Positions 17,646 to 27,355 of a DNA stretch of 64,000 nt are shown in pieces. Made by a program: the position numbers and the translations under genes. Positions within the stretch are counted from its first letter, which is position 1. Each line of letters starts with the position of its first letter. Origin of the DNA: Niveibacterium umoris (lineage in GTDB: Bacteria > Pseudomonadota > Gammaproteobacteria > Burkholderiales > Rhodocyclaceae); contig NZ_JACIET010000001.1 of assembly GCF_014197015.1 (NCBI RefSeq), forward strand, positions 1,116,001-1,180,000, in the 5' to 3' direction. The notes under the pieces are model-generated. The model did no database searches, was not told the DNA's origin, and saw only the letters and a list, made by a program, of their open reading frames with translations.

Positions 17646-20051
17646 TCAACCGATCCGGCGCGACAGGTCGTCGATCAGGGCGTGCAGCGACTCCAGACTG
17701 GTCGCCCGCGCCAGGATGTCATCGGAAATCTTCTCGGCTTCCGATGCGCTGAGCTTCCCGCGCGCCAGTGCCCACACGATGCGCGGCGTCATCAGCCGAT
17801 GCAGGTCGTTGAGCTCAAGGTGCTGCCGCGGTTTGCCCTTGCTCGGGAAGTCGCTGTCGTAGGGCGGCTTGAGCGTCGGCGCGTCGTGCCTGGGCGTGGT
17901 GCGCTGAAACACCGCTTCAAAAGTCGGCGCCTTGTCGGTGCGGTCGCCCAGCGCCCAGCTCGCCTTCGGAATGCCATACCAGTGCAGCAGCGTGGCCAGG
18001 ATCGAGGTCGAGTCGTAGGCCACCGGCGTCGAAGAGCGGAACACGGTCTTCTCGTTGATCCACGGCGACACCAGGATCGTCGGCACCCGCACGCCCATCA
18101 TGTCGAAGCGGTAGCCGTCGATCACGTCATTCGGCCACGGGTTCTCGGCGTAAGGCGGCGGCACATGGTCGTAGATGCCGCCGTGCTCGTCGAAGGTGAT
18201 CACGAACAGCGTCTCGTTCCACGCCGGACCCGCCTTCATCGCGTTGAAGAGTTCGTTGAGTGCCTGCTCGCCGGGTACCACATCGGGCCCGGGGTGATAA
18301 GAAGTGGTCCCTGCCGAGCCTACCCACACCGGTTCGAGGAAGCTGAAAGCGGGCAGCTTTCCGGTCAGTGCGTCTTCCTTGAACTGGTCGATACCCGCGA
18401 TGAACTTGGCGGTATTCGCGTCCACCGACGGAATCTGACCCTGCAGGTAAAGGTGATAGGTGTGGACAAAGTTCATCCACACGATGGAGTTGTAGATCTT
18501 CCAGTCGGTGAAGCCGTTGGTCCACAGCACCTTCCATACCGACTGGCGATGCCAGGTATCCGGCCAGTCGATGTACTGCACACCATTCTGGAAATTGTTG
18601 AGCTGACGCAGCGCCGACCCGCTGAACGCGAAGGCGCGGTTGGAATCGGTCGCCCCAGGCATCGAGCTGAACCAGGCATCCGACACCGCGTAATGCTTTG
18701 CAAGCCCGTTGAGCACCGGGAGTTGTTCCGGCGAGTAGGTCCACATCACCGAATCGGCCGCGTTGTTCCAGACGAAGCCCCCCATATTCGGGGTCATGCG
18801 CTTCTCGTAGCCGTGGCTGTCCTTGTAGAAGTACTGGCGCATCACGTCCGAATGGTCGTGGTACGGATCAACCGTCAGGAAGTTCAGCGAATAGTCGTCG
18901 CTCAGCTTGCCGTCCTTGTACTTCTCGAGATAGACCTTGCGCTCGCCGCCCTTGCCGTCCGACGCCAGGTTGTACATCTCGGTGCTGGCACCGTCGAAAG
19001 GCCGATCATCACCGACGAAGTGGATGCCGGTTTCGCCCTGCTCGTACAGCCAGCCGCAGACATGATCGAAGGAGCGGTTCTCAAGCATCAGGTACACGAC
19101 ATGCTTGATCTTGTCGCGCATGAAATCGATCGTACCGGGGACGTTCTTGCGCGCCACGTCAACCGGCCTCAGGGCCTGGATGCCGAGCAGGTTCGTCTGC
19201 GCCGCAAACGCTTCGGGCAGCACGCCGCTGCGCACCGGCCCGGTCAGCGGGTTCTCGCTTTTCGGGTCGAATTGCCACAGCCGGTAGCTCCGATCGGCCG
19301 GCACCCAGTCGAGCACATGTTCGCCGATCGCAATCAGTTTGTGACTCGCGTCGATGTCTTGCCACTGCCCGTGCTGGATGCTTGGTCGGGCAAGCGGAAA
19401 TTCGTTCTGGGGATCGAAACTCCAGACCGCGTATTCGCCGGTCGCCGGCACCCGGTCGAGCACATAGTTGCCCAGCGCGATCAGTTCATGCCCATCGGCA
19501 ATCGTGTCGAACGCACCCTGCGGCGACCACGGCTTGGGCAGTGGATCAGACTGACATTTCGCCAGCGGAAGCGGATTCGGGTCGAAGTTCCAGAGCTGGA
19601 AGGTGCCCCGCCCGCTCTGCGGAATCAGGTTCAGAACGAAGCCGCCCAGCGGGACCAGCATCAGGTTCTTGCCGGAGTCGAAACTCTTGCTGGCGCCATC
19701 GGGGTTGCCGAAGTCCGGACGCGACCACCAGAACTTCGACTTCGGCCACAGGCCCTTCTGCACCGGCGCACCGGCAAGGGGGTCGGGGCTGGCTGGATCG
19801 AACTCGAACAGGCGATACGGGAAGCACGCCTGATAGGACTCCAGCGCGACCGGCCCCCACTCCAGCAAGTAACGCCCGATCGACAGCATCTGGTGACTGC
19901 GATCGAAGGTCGCCTTCGGGCTGAGCGGCACCGGCTCGAACAGCGCGGTGCTGTCGAGATCCAGCCGCCACAGACCGTAACTGTCATCGGTTTCGCTGCG
20001 GCTGATCACATAGTCGTGTCGAGCGCCCGCGCTCGGGGTACTGAGGGTCAT
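17646..20051 (-). CDS. Phosphoesterase (phospholipase C/acid phosphatase family) with N-terminal repeat domain
   Basis: 801 residues; ATG at 20051 has CAGGAG upstream. Residues about 305-690 are a PF04185-type phosphoesterase domain: IKHVVYLMLENRSFDHVCG, TPNMGGFVWN, MPGATDSNRAFAFSG, VITFDEHGGIYDHVPPP, GVRVPTILVSPWI. This family hydrolyses phospholipids or phosphomonoesters and is normally exported. The first 290 residues hold four to five repeats of the form (H/K)xLIxIGxxVLxxVPxxxxYxLWxFDPxxxxPL, perhaps a small beta-propeller. There is no Sec or Tat signal, unusual for the family. A role in another secretion route, such as the T6SS, is only a guess. Confidence 0.9.
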   Translation of the reverse strand: MTLSTPSAGARHDYVISRSETDDSYGLWRLDLDSTALFEPVPLSPKATFDRSHQMLSIGRYLLEWGPVALESYQACFPYRLFEFDPASPDPLAGAPVQKGLWPKSKFWWSRPDFGNPDGASKSFDSGKNLMLVPLGGFVLNLIPQSGRGTFQLWNFDPNPLPLAKCQSDPLPKPWSPQGAFDTIADGHELIALGNYVLDRVPATGEYAVWSFDPQNEFPLARPSIQHGQWQDIDASHKLIAIGEHVLDWVPADRSYRLWQFDPKSENPLTGPVRSGVLPEAFAAQTNLLGIQALRPVDVARKNVPGTIDFMRDKIKHVVYLMLENRSFDHVCGWLYEQGETGIHFVGDDRPFDGASTEMYNLASDGKGGERKVYLEKYKDGKLSDDYSLNFLTVDPYHDHSDVMRQYFYKDSHGYEKRMTPNMGGFVWNNAADSVMWTYSPEQLPVLNGLAKHYAVSDAWFSSMPGATDSNRAFAFSGSALRQLNNFQNGVQYIDWPDTWHRQSVWKVLWTNGFTDWKIYNSIVWMNFVHTYHLYLQGQIPSVDANTAKFIAGIDQFKEDALTGKLPAFSFLEPVWVGSAGTTSYHPGPDVVPGEQALNELFNAMKAGPAWNETLFVITFDEHGGIYDHVPPPYAENPWPNDVIDGYRFDMMGVRVPTILVSPWINEKTVFRSSTPVAYDSTSILATLLHWYGIPKASWALGDRTDKAPTFEAVFQRTTPRHDAPTLKPPYDSDFPSKGKPRQHLELNDLHRLMTPRIVWALARGKLSASEAEKISDDILARATSLESLHALIDDLSRRIG

Positions 20052-20247
20052 CGGTGATCTCCTGTTGGGGCGCGGATCGTGCCGCGCACGCTGTTTTCGT
20101 TCTTCTGCTGCACAAACTCGTTTAACCTTAGGCGCTAAACACCGCGCGCGCCAGACGCGCAGCGAAAGGTCCGGAATGCGAGCCTTCGCGCCGCCCGCAT
20201 CCTAACCCTGAAAAGTAACGCCCCCCAATATCAAGGAGCCACGACAG

Positions 20248-21036
20248 GTGTTCTGGTACTTTGGCTATGGTTCAAACATGGACTTGCGCTCGCTGCGCGC
20301 CAAGGGCGTCGAGCCGACCGAATCGCGGCGCGCGGTGCTGCACGGTTGGCGCCTGCGTTTCAACGTTCACCACTTCTTCCGCCATGAAGGTGGTGTCGGC
20401 AACATAGAGCCGACGGGTAATCCGGCCGATCAGGTCTGGGGCGTGGTGCACCATTGCGATGACCCTGACCTGGAACTGCTCGACGCGGCGGAGGCCTATG
20501 GCCACGGCTACGACCGCATCGCGGTAACCCTGGAGACCGGGAGTGGGCCAATGAAGGCTATCGCCTACGTGGGCATCCCCTCCTTCATCGATGAAGATTG
20601 CCGGCCCACGCAGCGATACCTCAACATCCTGATCAAGGGCGCCACCGACAACGGCCTTGATGCGGACTACATCGCGGCGCTGCGTCGACACCCCGTTCAC
20701 CAGAAGCTGCCGGTACCGCCCTTTCTGCCACCGCCCGGCGACTATCCCGTCTACACCGCAGAAACGCTGGCGGAGCAGCCGATGCTGACCGCACTCGCCG
20801 GTGCCGTGTTCGACATGACCGACGCGCGCTGGCAGCACAGCTTTCTGCAAGGCTTCTTCGGAGGGCGCGACATGACGCTCTTCCACCTCAAGCGGCTCGA
20901 CCATTCGGACGGCAGCGAGACCCTCGACGACATCCGCCACAACCGCCTGAGTGCAGCGCAGCGTCAGTACCTTGATGAGTACCTCCACGAATACAGTGCA
21001 GAGTACGTGTACGTGGGACGTTTCGTTTACGACTGA
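20248..21036 (+). CDS. Gamma-glutamylcyclotransferase-fold protein with C-terminal extension
   Basis: 262 residues from GTG at 20248, with AAGGAG upstream. The N-terminal 120 residues are a GGCT/AIG2-like domain: WYFGYGSNMD (substrate loop) and LLDAAEAYGHGYDR, where the glutamate is the expected catalytic acid. The family turns gamma-glutamyl compounds into 5-oxoproline. The second half is an unassigned domain with histidines and acidic residues (WQHSFLQGFFGGRDM, LDEYLHEYSAEYVYVGRFV). First gene of a probable plus-strand operon with the next three genes. Confidence 0.8.
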   Translation: MFWYFGYGSNMDLRSLRAKGVEPTESRRAVLHGWRLRFNVHHFFRHEGGVGNIEPTGNPADQVWGVVHHCDDPDLELLDAAEAYGHGYDRIAVTLETGSGPMKAIAYVGIPSFIDEDCRPTQRYLNILIKGATDNGLDADYIAALRRHPVHQKLPVPPFLPPPGDYPVYTAETLAEQPMLTALAGAVFDMTDARWQHSFLQGFFGGRDMTLFHLKRLDHSDGSETLDDIRHNRLSAAQRQYLDEYLHEYSAEYVYVGRFVYD

Positions 21037-21151
21037 GCGTGGCGCCCCACCCGCAAACCCGCACCAGCGCTGACTCTGGCGAGAAGATCGAATTGCAGCG
21101 CGGCGCGGCTCAAAGTAGGCTTTCAATACCCGACAGATAAGAGGACACACC

Positions 21152-21868
21152 ATGGACCAGTTTCCCGAAGCGCTGCCACACGGCCCGATAGAAGAAGTTT
21201 TCCCGAACGTGTTCTTCGTGACCGGCACCATGAAGACCGAGTTGATGAATGCGCACTGGCATTTCAGCCGCAACATGACGATCGTGCGCGAAGGCGACAG
21301 CCTCACGCTGATCAACACCGTGCGGCTGACCGACGAAGGCCTGGCAGCACTCGATGCGCTCGGACGCGTCACCAACATCGTCAAGATCGGTTCCCTGCAT
21401 GGCCGCGATGACGCCTTCTACAAAGCGCGCTACGGCGCGACCTTCTGGGCAATGCCCGGCATGCAGCACGAACATGGCCTCGTTGCCGACAAGGAACTTG
21501 TGCCCGGCGGCGAGATGCCCTTCGCCGGTTGCAGCGTGTTCGATTTCCGCACCATCAAGCTGCCCGAATGCATCCTGCACATCGACCGCGAAGGCGGCAT
21601 CCTGGTCGCCTGCGACGCCCTCCAGAACTGGGAGACCCCGGACGAATTCTTCTCCGACGAATCGCGCAGCATGATGACCGGCATGGGCTTCTTCCAGCGC
21701 GGCAACTTCGGGCCGGTGTGGATGCAAGTGAATGAACCAGCGGCCGACGATTTCACGCGCCTGAAGGAACTGAGCTTCCGCCACGCACTGTGCGGTCACG
21801 GCCAACCGCTGCGCGACATCGCCAAAGACGCCTACACCGAACGCGCGAATACCGTGTTCGGCGTCTGA
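21152..21868 (+). CDS. Metallo-beta-lactamase-fold-like protein lacking the canonical metal motif
   Basis: 238 residues; AAGAGG lies before the start at 21152. The layout resembles an MBL-fold hydrolase: an N-terminal beta region (NVFFVTGTMKTEL), LTLINTVRL, then a histidine at NIVKIGSLHGRDDAFYKARY, and late LSFRHALCGHGQPL. The HxHxDH motif is absent, so canonical two-zinc chemistry is unlikely. The fold assignment is tentative. It lies 36 nt upstream of the giant kinase-cyclase gene. Confidence 0.6.
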   Translation: MDQFPEALPHGPIEEVFPNVFFVTGTMKTELMNAHWHFSRNMTIVREGDSLTLINTVRLTDEGLAALDALGRVTNIVKIGSLHGRDDAFYKARYGATFWAMPGMQHEHGLVADKELVPGGEMPFAGCSVFDFRTIKLPECILHIDREGGILVACDALQNWETPDEFFSDESRSMMTGMGFFQRGNFGPVWMQVNEPAADDFTRLKELSFRHALCGHGQPLRDIAKDAYTERANTVFGV

Positions 21869-21904
21869 TCGGGTGGCACCGATCGCCCTGGCCTGACGCC
21901 GCAC

Positions 21905-24900
21905 GTGGTCACGATCCCCGGATACGAGATCGGCGCCAGCGTCCACCGCGCGCGCCAGAGCACGCTGTTTCGTGCCAGCCGCCTGTCAGACGGCGCCGCG
22001 GTGCTTATCAAGACGCTCGATGTCGAATACCCCGGCAAGCAGGGCATCGCCGCCCTGCGCCGCGAGTACCAGATCACCGAGCGCCTGCAGCCGGTCGCTG
22101 ACGTCATCCGTATCGCGGGTCTCGAGACCTGGGGCAACGGCAACCTCGCGCTGGTGTTCGAGCGCTTCGGCCACACGCTGGCCGAGGAACTCGACGCGCT
22201 GCCTGCCCGCCGCATGCCGCTCAGCCGCTTCTTCCCGCTCGCAGTGCGAATTGCGGAAGCGCTCGGCCAGGTGCACGAATGCGATGTCGTGCACAAGAAC
22301 ATCGAACCCCACAGCATTCTGATCGACCGTGAAGGCGGTGTCAGGCTGATCGACTTCGGGATCTCCTCCGAACTCTCGCGCGAGCGGCCGAACTACGGCG
22401 TGTCGCGCAAGCTCGAAGGCGCCCTCCCCTACATCTCGCCGGAACAGACCGGCCGGATGAACCGCGACCTCGATTACCGCTCGGACTACTACTCGCTTGG
22501 CGTGCTGCTGTTCGAGCTGCTGACCGGCGAAACACCGTTCAAGACTGACTCAATCCTGGAGTGGGTGCACAGCCACATCAGCAAACAGCCGCCCTCGGCC
22601 AGCACCTTGAACCCGGCGGTGCCGGAAATGCTGGCGGCGATCGTCCTGAAACTGATGGCGAAGAACGCCGAAGACCGCTACCAGAGTAGTTTCGGCTTGA
22701 TTTCGGATCTGCGGCGTTGCGAACGCGAGCTGCTCGACCACGGCGGCGTACGTCCCTTTGCTCTGGGCACACAGGACATCTCGCGCCGTTTCCAGATCCC
22801 GCAAAAGCTCTATGGCCGCGAACCCGAACTCGCCGCCCTGCTCGCGCTGTTCGACCAGGTTGCCGCAGGCAGCACGCAGATCTGCATGGTTGCGGGTTAC
22901 TCCGGCGTGGGCAAGTCGGCCCTGGTCAACGAGATCAACAAGCCGCTGGTACGCCAGCGCGGCTACCTAATCCAGGGCAAGTTCGACCAGTTCCAGCGCA
23001 GCACGCCCTACTCGGCGGTCGCCGTCGCCTTCCGCAGCCTGGTGCAGCAGCTCCTTGCAGAAGCCGGTGAGCGGCCGCAACACTGGCGCGAACGCCTGGT
23101 CACGGCGCTCGCACCGAACGCGCAAGTCTTGATCGATCTGGTGCCCGAACTCGAAATGATCACCGGCCCGCAGCCGGCTGTGCCCGAGCTGCCGCGCACC
23201 GAGGCACAGAACCGCTTCCAGATCGCGGTACTGAATTTCGTGCGCGTCGTCACCAGTGAGCAACCGCTGGTGATTTTCCTCGACGACCTGCAATTTTCCG
23301 ACGCATCGACGCTCAACCTGATCCGCTGGCTGGCTAACGCGCGCGACCTTTCTCGCTTGCTGCTGATCGGTGCCTATCGCAGCAACGAGGTCGACATCGG
23401 CCACCCGCTGCGCCTCGCGCTGGACGAGATTGAGGAGAGCCGCCCAGTGCACGAACTGCCGCTGCGGCCGCTCGATCAGGCTTCTGTCGAGCAACTCGTG
23501 GCCGACACCCTGCATGTCGAGCGCGGCGCCTGCGTGCCGCTCAGCGCGCTGCTGTTCGACAAGACCCAGGGCAACCCGTTCTTCCTGACCGAAATGCTGC
23601 GCACGCTGGAACAGGCGCGTGCGATCAGCTTCGTACCCGAGGTAGGCCGCTGGCGCTGGGACATGGAGGCGGTGCGGCGCAGCGGACTGAGCAGTAACGT
23701 CGTCGAGTTCGTTGTCACCAACCTGCGCAAGCTCCCGCCGGATACGCAGCGCGTGCTGCAACTCGCCGCATGCATCGGCAGCACTTTCGACCTGCGCACG
23801 CTGTCGGTCATTCACGAGCAGTCTATGGACGACACCGGCGAGGCGTTGCTTCCTGCGCTGCGCCAGCACATGGTGATCCCGCTGCAGCAAGACTACACGC
23901 TGGTCGGCAAGGCGGCCGGCGCCGATGAGGGCTCGCCGGGTGACGGCGTGAACCCGGCCTACCGTTTCCAGCACGACCGTGTGCAGCAAGCCGCCTACGA
24001 GCTGATCGACGCCGAACGCAAACAGGCAGTCCACCTCTCGGTCGGTCGTTTGATGCAGCGGCATGCCAACTCGCGGGAGCGCGACGAGCGCCTCATCGAC
24101 ATCGTCGGCCACCTCAACGAAGGTCGTCGCCTGATCGATGATCCGGCAGAGCGGCTTGCGCTGGCGCGCCTCAACCTGGCGGCGGGCACGCGCGCGCAAG
24201 CATCATCGGCCTACGAATCGGCGCTCGGGTATCTGCAGATCGGGCAAGACTTGCTACCGACCGATGCATGGGAGAGCGAGTACGAGCTCGCCCTCGCGTT
24301 AGCGATGGAATACCAGCAGTGCGCCTACCTCACCGCACGCTACGAGGATGCCGAGCGCTGGATCGAGCTGATGCTTGCGCGCGCACGCACCAATCTCGAA
24401 AAGGCCGAGATCCTGTCCATGCGCACCCGCCAGTACGCCACCACCGGGCGGATGGAAGAGTCGATCCAGGCGGCGATCGCGGGGCTCACGCTGCTCGGCC
24501 TGCGCATCACCGACAACCCGGATCGCGCCGCGATCCAGCGCGAACGTGCCGCGGTGCGACGCAACCTCGCAGGACGCCGTATCGCCGAGCTGATCGACGC
24601 CCCGGCGCTGCGAGATCCAGAAAAGCTGATCGCGATCCGCCTGCTGATGGAGATCTTCCCCGCCGCGTTTCTGTCTGGCAGCGGCAACCTGTTCCCCTTC
24701 CTGGTACTCAAGTCGGTGAACATCTCGCTGCGGCACGGCAACAGCCCGGAGACCGCGTTTGCGTACGCAGCCTACGGCATGCTGCTGTGCGGCGTGCTCG
24801 ATGACCCCGCGCTCGGCTACGAATTCGGCAAGCTCGCGGTGGCAATGAACGACCGGCTCGACGACATCGCGCTCAAGTCGCGGGTGATCTACGTCTATGC

Positions 24901-27274
24901 GATGTTCGTGCACCACTGGAGCAATCACTGGACGACGATGACGCCATGGTTCCGCCGCGGCATCGAATCCGGCTACCAGTCGGGCGACCTGCTCTATCTC
25001 GCCTACAGCGCGCAGGACTGCATCATCTGGGACCCGAAGCTCGATCTCGAAACCGCTGAGCAGGAACACGCCGACTATCTGAACATCGTGCGTGACTGCG
25101 AATACCAGGATTCGCTCGACTCGGGCACGCTGTTCCTGCAGATGCAGCGCAACTTCCTCGGCCGCACCCACGGCCTGTGTTCGATGAACGACGCGAGCTT
25201 CAACGAGCAGGCCTGCGTCGACGGCATGCTGGCGCGGCGCTTCATGACCGGCGTCGCGAACTATCACATCTACAAGGCCGAGATCTGCCACTTCTACGGC
25301 CAGTACGAAGAAGCCCTGCTGCACATCCGCACCCAGGACAAGCTGATCGCCTCGTCGATGTCGCTGCCGCAATTGGTGCGCTTCTACATCGTCGCCTTCC
25401 TCACGTTCGCCGCCGTGCTTCCCGGCATGGAAGCCGACGAACAGACCCGCACGCGCCAGCGCTTGCAGGCCGATCTCAAGCGCATGCGTCGCTGGGCGCG
25501 ACACTGTCCGGACAACTTCCTGCACTTGCAGTGGATGATGGAAGCCGAACTGGCGCGCCTTGACGACCGCGTCGACGCCGCGCTACGGCTCTACGAGAAA
25601 GCCATGGATGCCGCGCGGACGCAGGAATTCCGTCGCGACGAGGCGATGGCCAACGAACTGGCCGCACGCCACCTGCTTGCCGCGGGCCGGCGCAAGGCCG
25701 CGGTCGGTTACCTGCGCGCCGCACGTCACCTGTACGAGCGCTGGGGTGCGCGGCGCAAGGTCGACCTGCTCGACGAAGAATTCCCGCAGATCCTGCGCTC
25801 GCCGGGCACACGGGCGGTAAGCGCGGTGGCGCGTGCCGAACTGCGAGAGGGCACATCGGCGGAGGTCGATTCGGCGACACTCGACATGGCCTCGCTGATG
25901 AAAGCCTCGCAAGCCATCTCCAGCGAGATCGTGCTCGAACAACTGTGGACCACGACGATGCGGATCATGCTGGAAAACGCGGGCGGCCAGCGCGGTTGCT
26001 TCGTGATCCGGCGCGATGGCCAACTGGTTGTGGAAGGTCTGTGCGAAGTCGGCCGCGAATCCGACGCGCCGGCACGTTCGATCACCGTGCGCAGCACCGA
26101 CGACACTGCTGCGCTGCCGATCACGATCGTCTATCACGTGCTGCACACCAACACACCGGTGGTGCTGAACGACGCCAGCCAGGCCGGGCATTTCTCGCGC
26201 GACGCCTACCTGCTGGCACGCAAGCCGCAATCTGTGCTGTGCATTCCGCTGATCCGCCAGGGCAAGTTCGAAGGCGCGATCTACATGGAGAACAGTCTCG
26301 CGACCGGGGTCTTCACCGAAGACCGTATCGAGGTCATCAAGCTGCTCGCGGCACAGGCCTCGATTTCGATCGAGAACGCGAAACTCTACGAAGACCAGTT
26401 GCGCCTCATCGCCGCCCAGCGGCGTTTCGTCCCCAGCCAGTTCCTCGAAAGCCTCGCCCACCCGGACATCGCGACGGTGGACCTCGGCGAGCATGTCGCC
26501 AAGAAGATGAGCGTGATGTTCGCCGACCTGCGCGGCTTCACGCCGCTCGCCGAACGCCTCGATCCGCAGACGGTGATCGAGATCCTCAACCGCTACTTCG
26601 TCAGCATGGAGCCGGCGATCATCCAGGCGGGCGGTTTCATCGACTCGTTCGCCGGCGACGAGATCAAGGGCCTGTTCGACGGCACGCCGGATTCGGCGGT
26701 GCGCGGCGGCATCGCGATGTGGCGGGCGCTGGAGGCCTTCAACCTCGCCTCGCAGGAGCTCGGCCACCCCGAGTTGATGATGGGGATCGGCGTCAATACC
26801 GGGCCGGTGGTGCTGGGCACCGTGGGCGGTCACAACCGCATCCAGTGTTCGGTGATCGGCGATGTGGTGAACCTGGCTTCGCGCATCGAACAGCTCACCA
26901 AGGTCTACCGCGCGCGCTTCCTGATCGGCCAGCAGACCTACAACGGCCTCAGCGATCCGGAGGCGTTCGCGATCCGCATGGTGGATCGCGTTGCGGTGAA
27001 GGGCAAGAACGTCGCGGTGGAACTGTACGAGGTGCTCGACGCCGACACGCCGCAGCGGCGCGCAGCCAAGCTTGCGACGCGCGACCGGCTCGCCGCCGCG
27101 ATGGCGCAGTACTTTGCGCGGGATTTCAAATCCGCATGGGCGGCATTCGAACAACTCGCCCAAGAAGACCCGGAGGATGCGGTGCCACCGCTGTTCGCGG
27201 AACGCTGCGTGCGTTACCTGCAGGCGCCACCACCGGACGACTGGCAAGGTTTCGAGCGCCTCACGCAGAAGTGA
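21905..27274 (+). CDS. Giant receptor: Ser/Thr-kinase-like, AAA/STAND ATPase, TPR, GAF, adenylate/guanylate cyclase
   Basis: 1789 residues from GTG at 21905. Domains in order: kinase-like fold (1-290), AAA-type ATPase (about 305-560), helical/TPR region (about 750-1290), GAF (about 1320-1480), class III nucleotide cyclase (about 1535-1700). Kinase: Lys36 (VLIKTL) and DFG at 150-152 are present, but the catalytic loop reads HKNIEPHS with Asn132 where aspartate is expected. The ATPase Walker A is GYSGVGKS (331-338), Walker B LVIFLDDLQ. The cyclase keeps both metal aspartates (FADLRGF, FAGDEIKGLF); the usual purine-selecting lysine before the second is serine. Related kinase-ATPase-GAF receptors exist; here output would be cyclic nucleotide. 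No membrane helix is evident. Confidence 0.9.
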   Translation: MVTIPGYEIGASVHRARQSTLFRASRLSDGAAVLIKTLDVEYPGKQGIAALRREYQITERLQPVADVIRIAGLETWGNGNLALVFERFGHTLAEELDALPARRMPLSRFFPLAVRIAEALGQVHECDVVHKNIEPHSILIDREGGVRLIDFGISSELSRERPNYGVSRKLEGALPYISPEQTGRMNRDLDYRSDYYSLGVLLFELLTGETPFKTDSILEWVHSHISKQPPSASTLNPAVPEMLAAIVLKLMAKNAEDRYQSSFGLISDLRRCERELLDHGGVRPFALGTQDISRRFQIPQKLYGREPELAALLALFDQVAAGSTQICMVAGYSGVGKSALVNEINKPLVRQRGYLIQGKFDQFQRSTPYSAVAVAFRSLVQQLLAEAGERPQHWRERLVTALAPNAQVLIDLVPELEMITGPQPAVPELPRTEAQNRFQIAVLNFVRVVTSEQPLVIFLDDLQFSDASTLNLIRWLANARDLSRLLLIGAYRSNEVDIGHPLRLALDEIEESRPVHELPLRPLDQASVEQLVADTLHVERGACVPLSALLFDKTQGNPFFLTEMLRTLEQARAISFVPEVGRWRWDMEAVRRSGLSSNVVEFVVTNLRKLPPDTQRVLQLAACIGSTFDLRTLSVIHEQSMDDTGEALLPALRQHMVIPLQQDYTLVGKAAGADEGSPGDGVNPAYRFQHDRVQQAAYELIDAERKQAVHLSVGRLMQRHANSRERDERLIDIVGHLNEGRRLIDDPAERLALARLNLAAGTRAQASSAYESALGYLQIGQDLLPTDAWESEYELALALAMEYQQCAYLTARYEDAERWIELMLARARTNLEKAEILSMRTRQYATTGRMEESIQAAIAGLTLLGLRITDNPDRAAIQRERAAVRRNLAGRRIAELIDAPALRDPEKLIAIRLLMEIFPAAFLSGSGNLFPFLVLKSVNISLRHGNSPETAFAYAAYGMLLCGVLDDPALGYEFGKLAVAMNDRLDDIALKSRVIYVYAMFVHHWSNHWTTMTPWFRRGIESGYQSGDLLYLAYSAQDCIIWDPKLDLETAEQEHADYLNIVRDCEYQDSLDSGTLFLQMQRNFLGRTHGLCSMNDASFNEQACVDGMLARRFMTGVANYHIYKAEICHFYGQYEEALLHIRTQDKLIASSMSLPQLVRFYIVAFLTFAAVLPGMEADEQTRTRQRLQADLKRMRRWARHCPDNFLHLQWMMEAELARLDDRVDAALRLYEKAMDAARTQEFRRDEAMANELAARHLLAAGRRKAAVGYLRAARHLYERWGARRKVDLLDEEFPQILRSPGTRAVSAVARAELREGTSAEVDSATLDMASLMKASQAISSEIVLEQLWTTTMRIMLENAGGQRGCFVIRRDGQLVVEGLCEVGRESDAPARSITVRSTDDTAALPITIVYHVLHTNTPVVLNDASQAGHFSRDAYLLARKPQSVLCIPLIRQGKFEGAIYMENSLATGVFTEDRIEVIKLLAAQASISIENAKLYEDQLRLIAAQRRFVPSQFLESLAHPDIATVDLGEHVAKKMSVMFADLRGFTPLAERLDPQTVIEILNRYFVSMEPAIIQAGGFIDSFAGDEIKGLFDGTPDSAVRGGIAMWRALEAFNLASQELGHPELMMGIGVNTGPVVLGTVGGHNRIQCSVIGDVVNLASRIEQLTKVYRARFLIGQQTYNGLSDPEAFAIRMVDRVAVKGKNVAVELYEVLDADTPQRRAAKLATRDRLAAAMAQYFARDFKSAWAAFEQLAQEDPEDAVPPLFAERCVRYLQAPPPDDWQGFERLTQK

Positions 27275-27355
27275 TCACCGCCGGATAACGGAAACCCCAC
27301 CCTCACCCGCGGCGGCCACCCGGCTGCGCGACACCTCCCGACTGGAGTCCACACC

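Noticed and set aside
17682-20057. 791-codon open frame on the plus strand
   Set aside because: Antisense to the phosphoesterase; His/Arg/Val-rich composition is the usual mirror of a GC-rich gene and no protein motif is present.
25583-27247. Long minus-strand frame opposite the giant receptor
   Set aside because: The plus-strand frame carries intact GAF and cyclase motifs; the minus frame has none.
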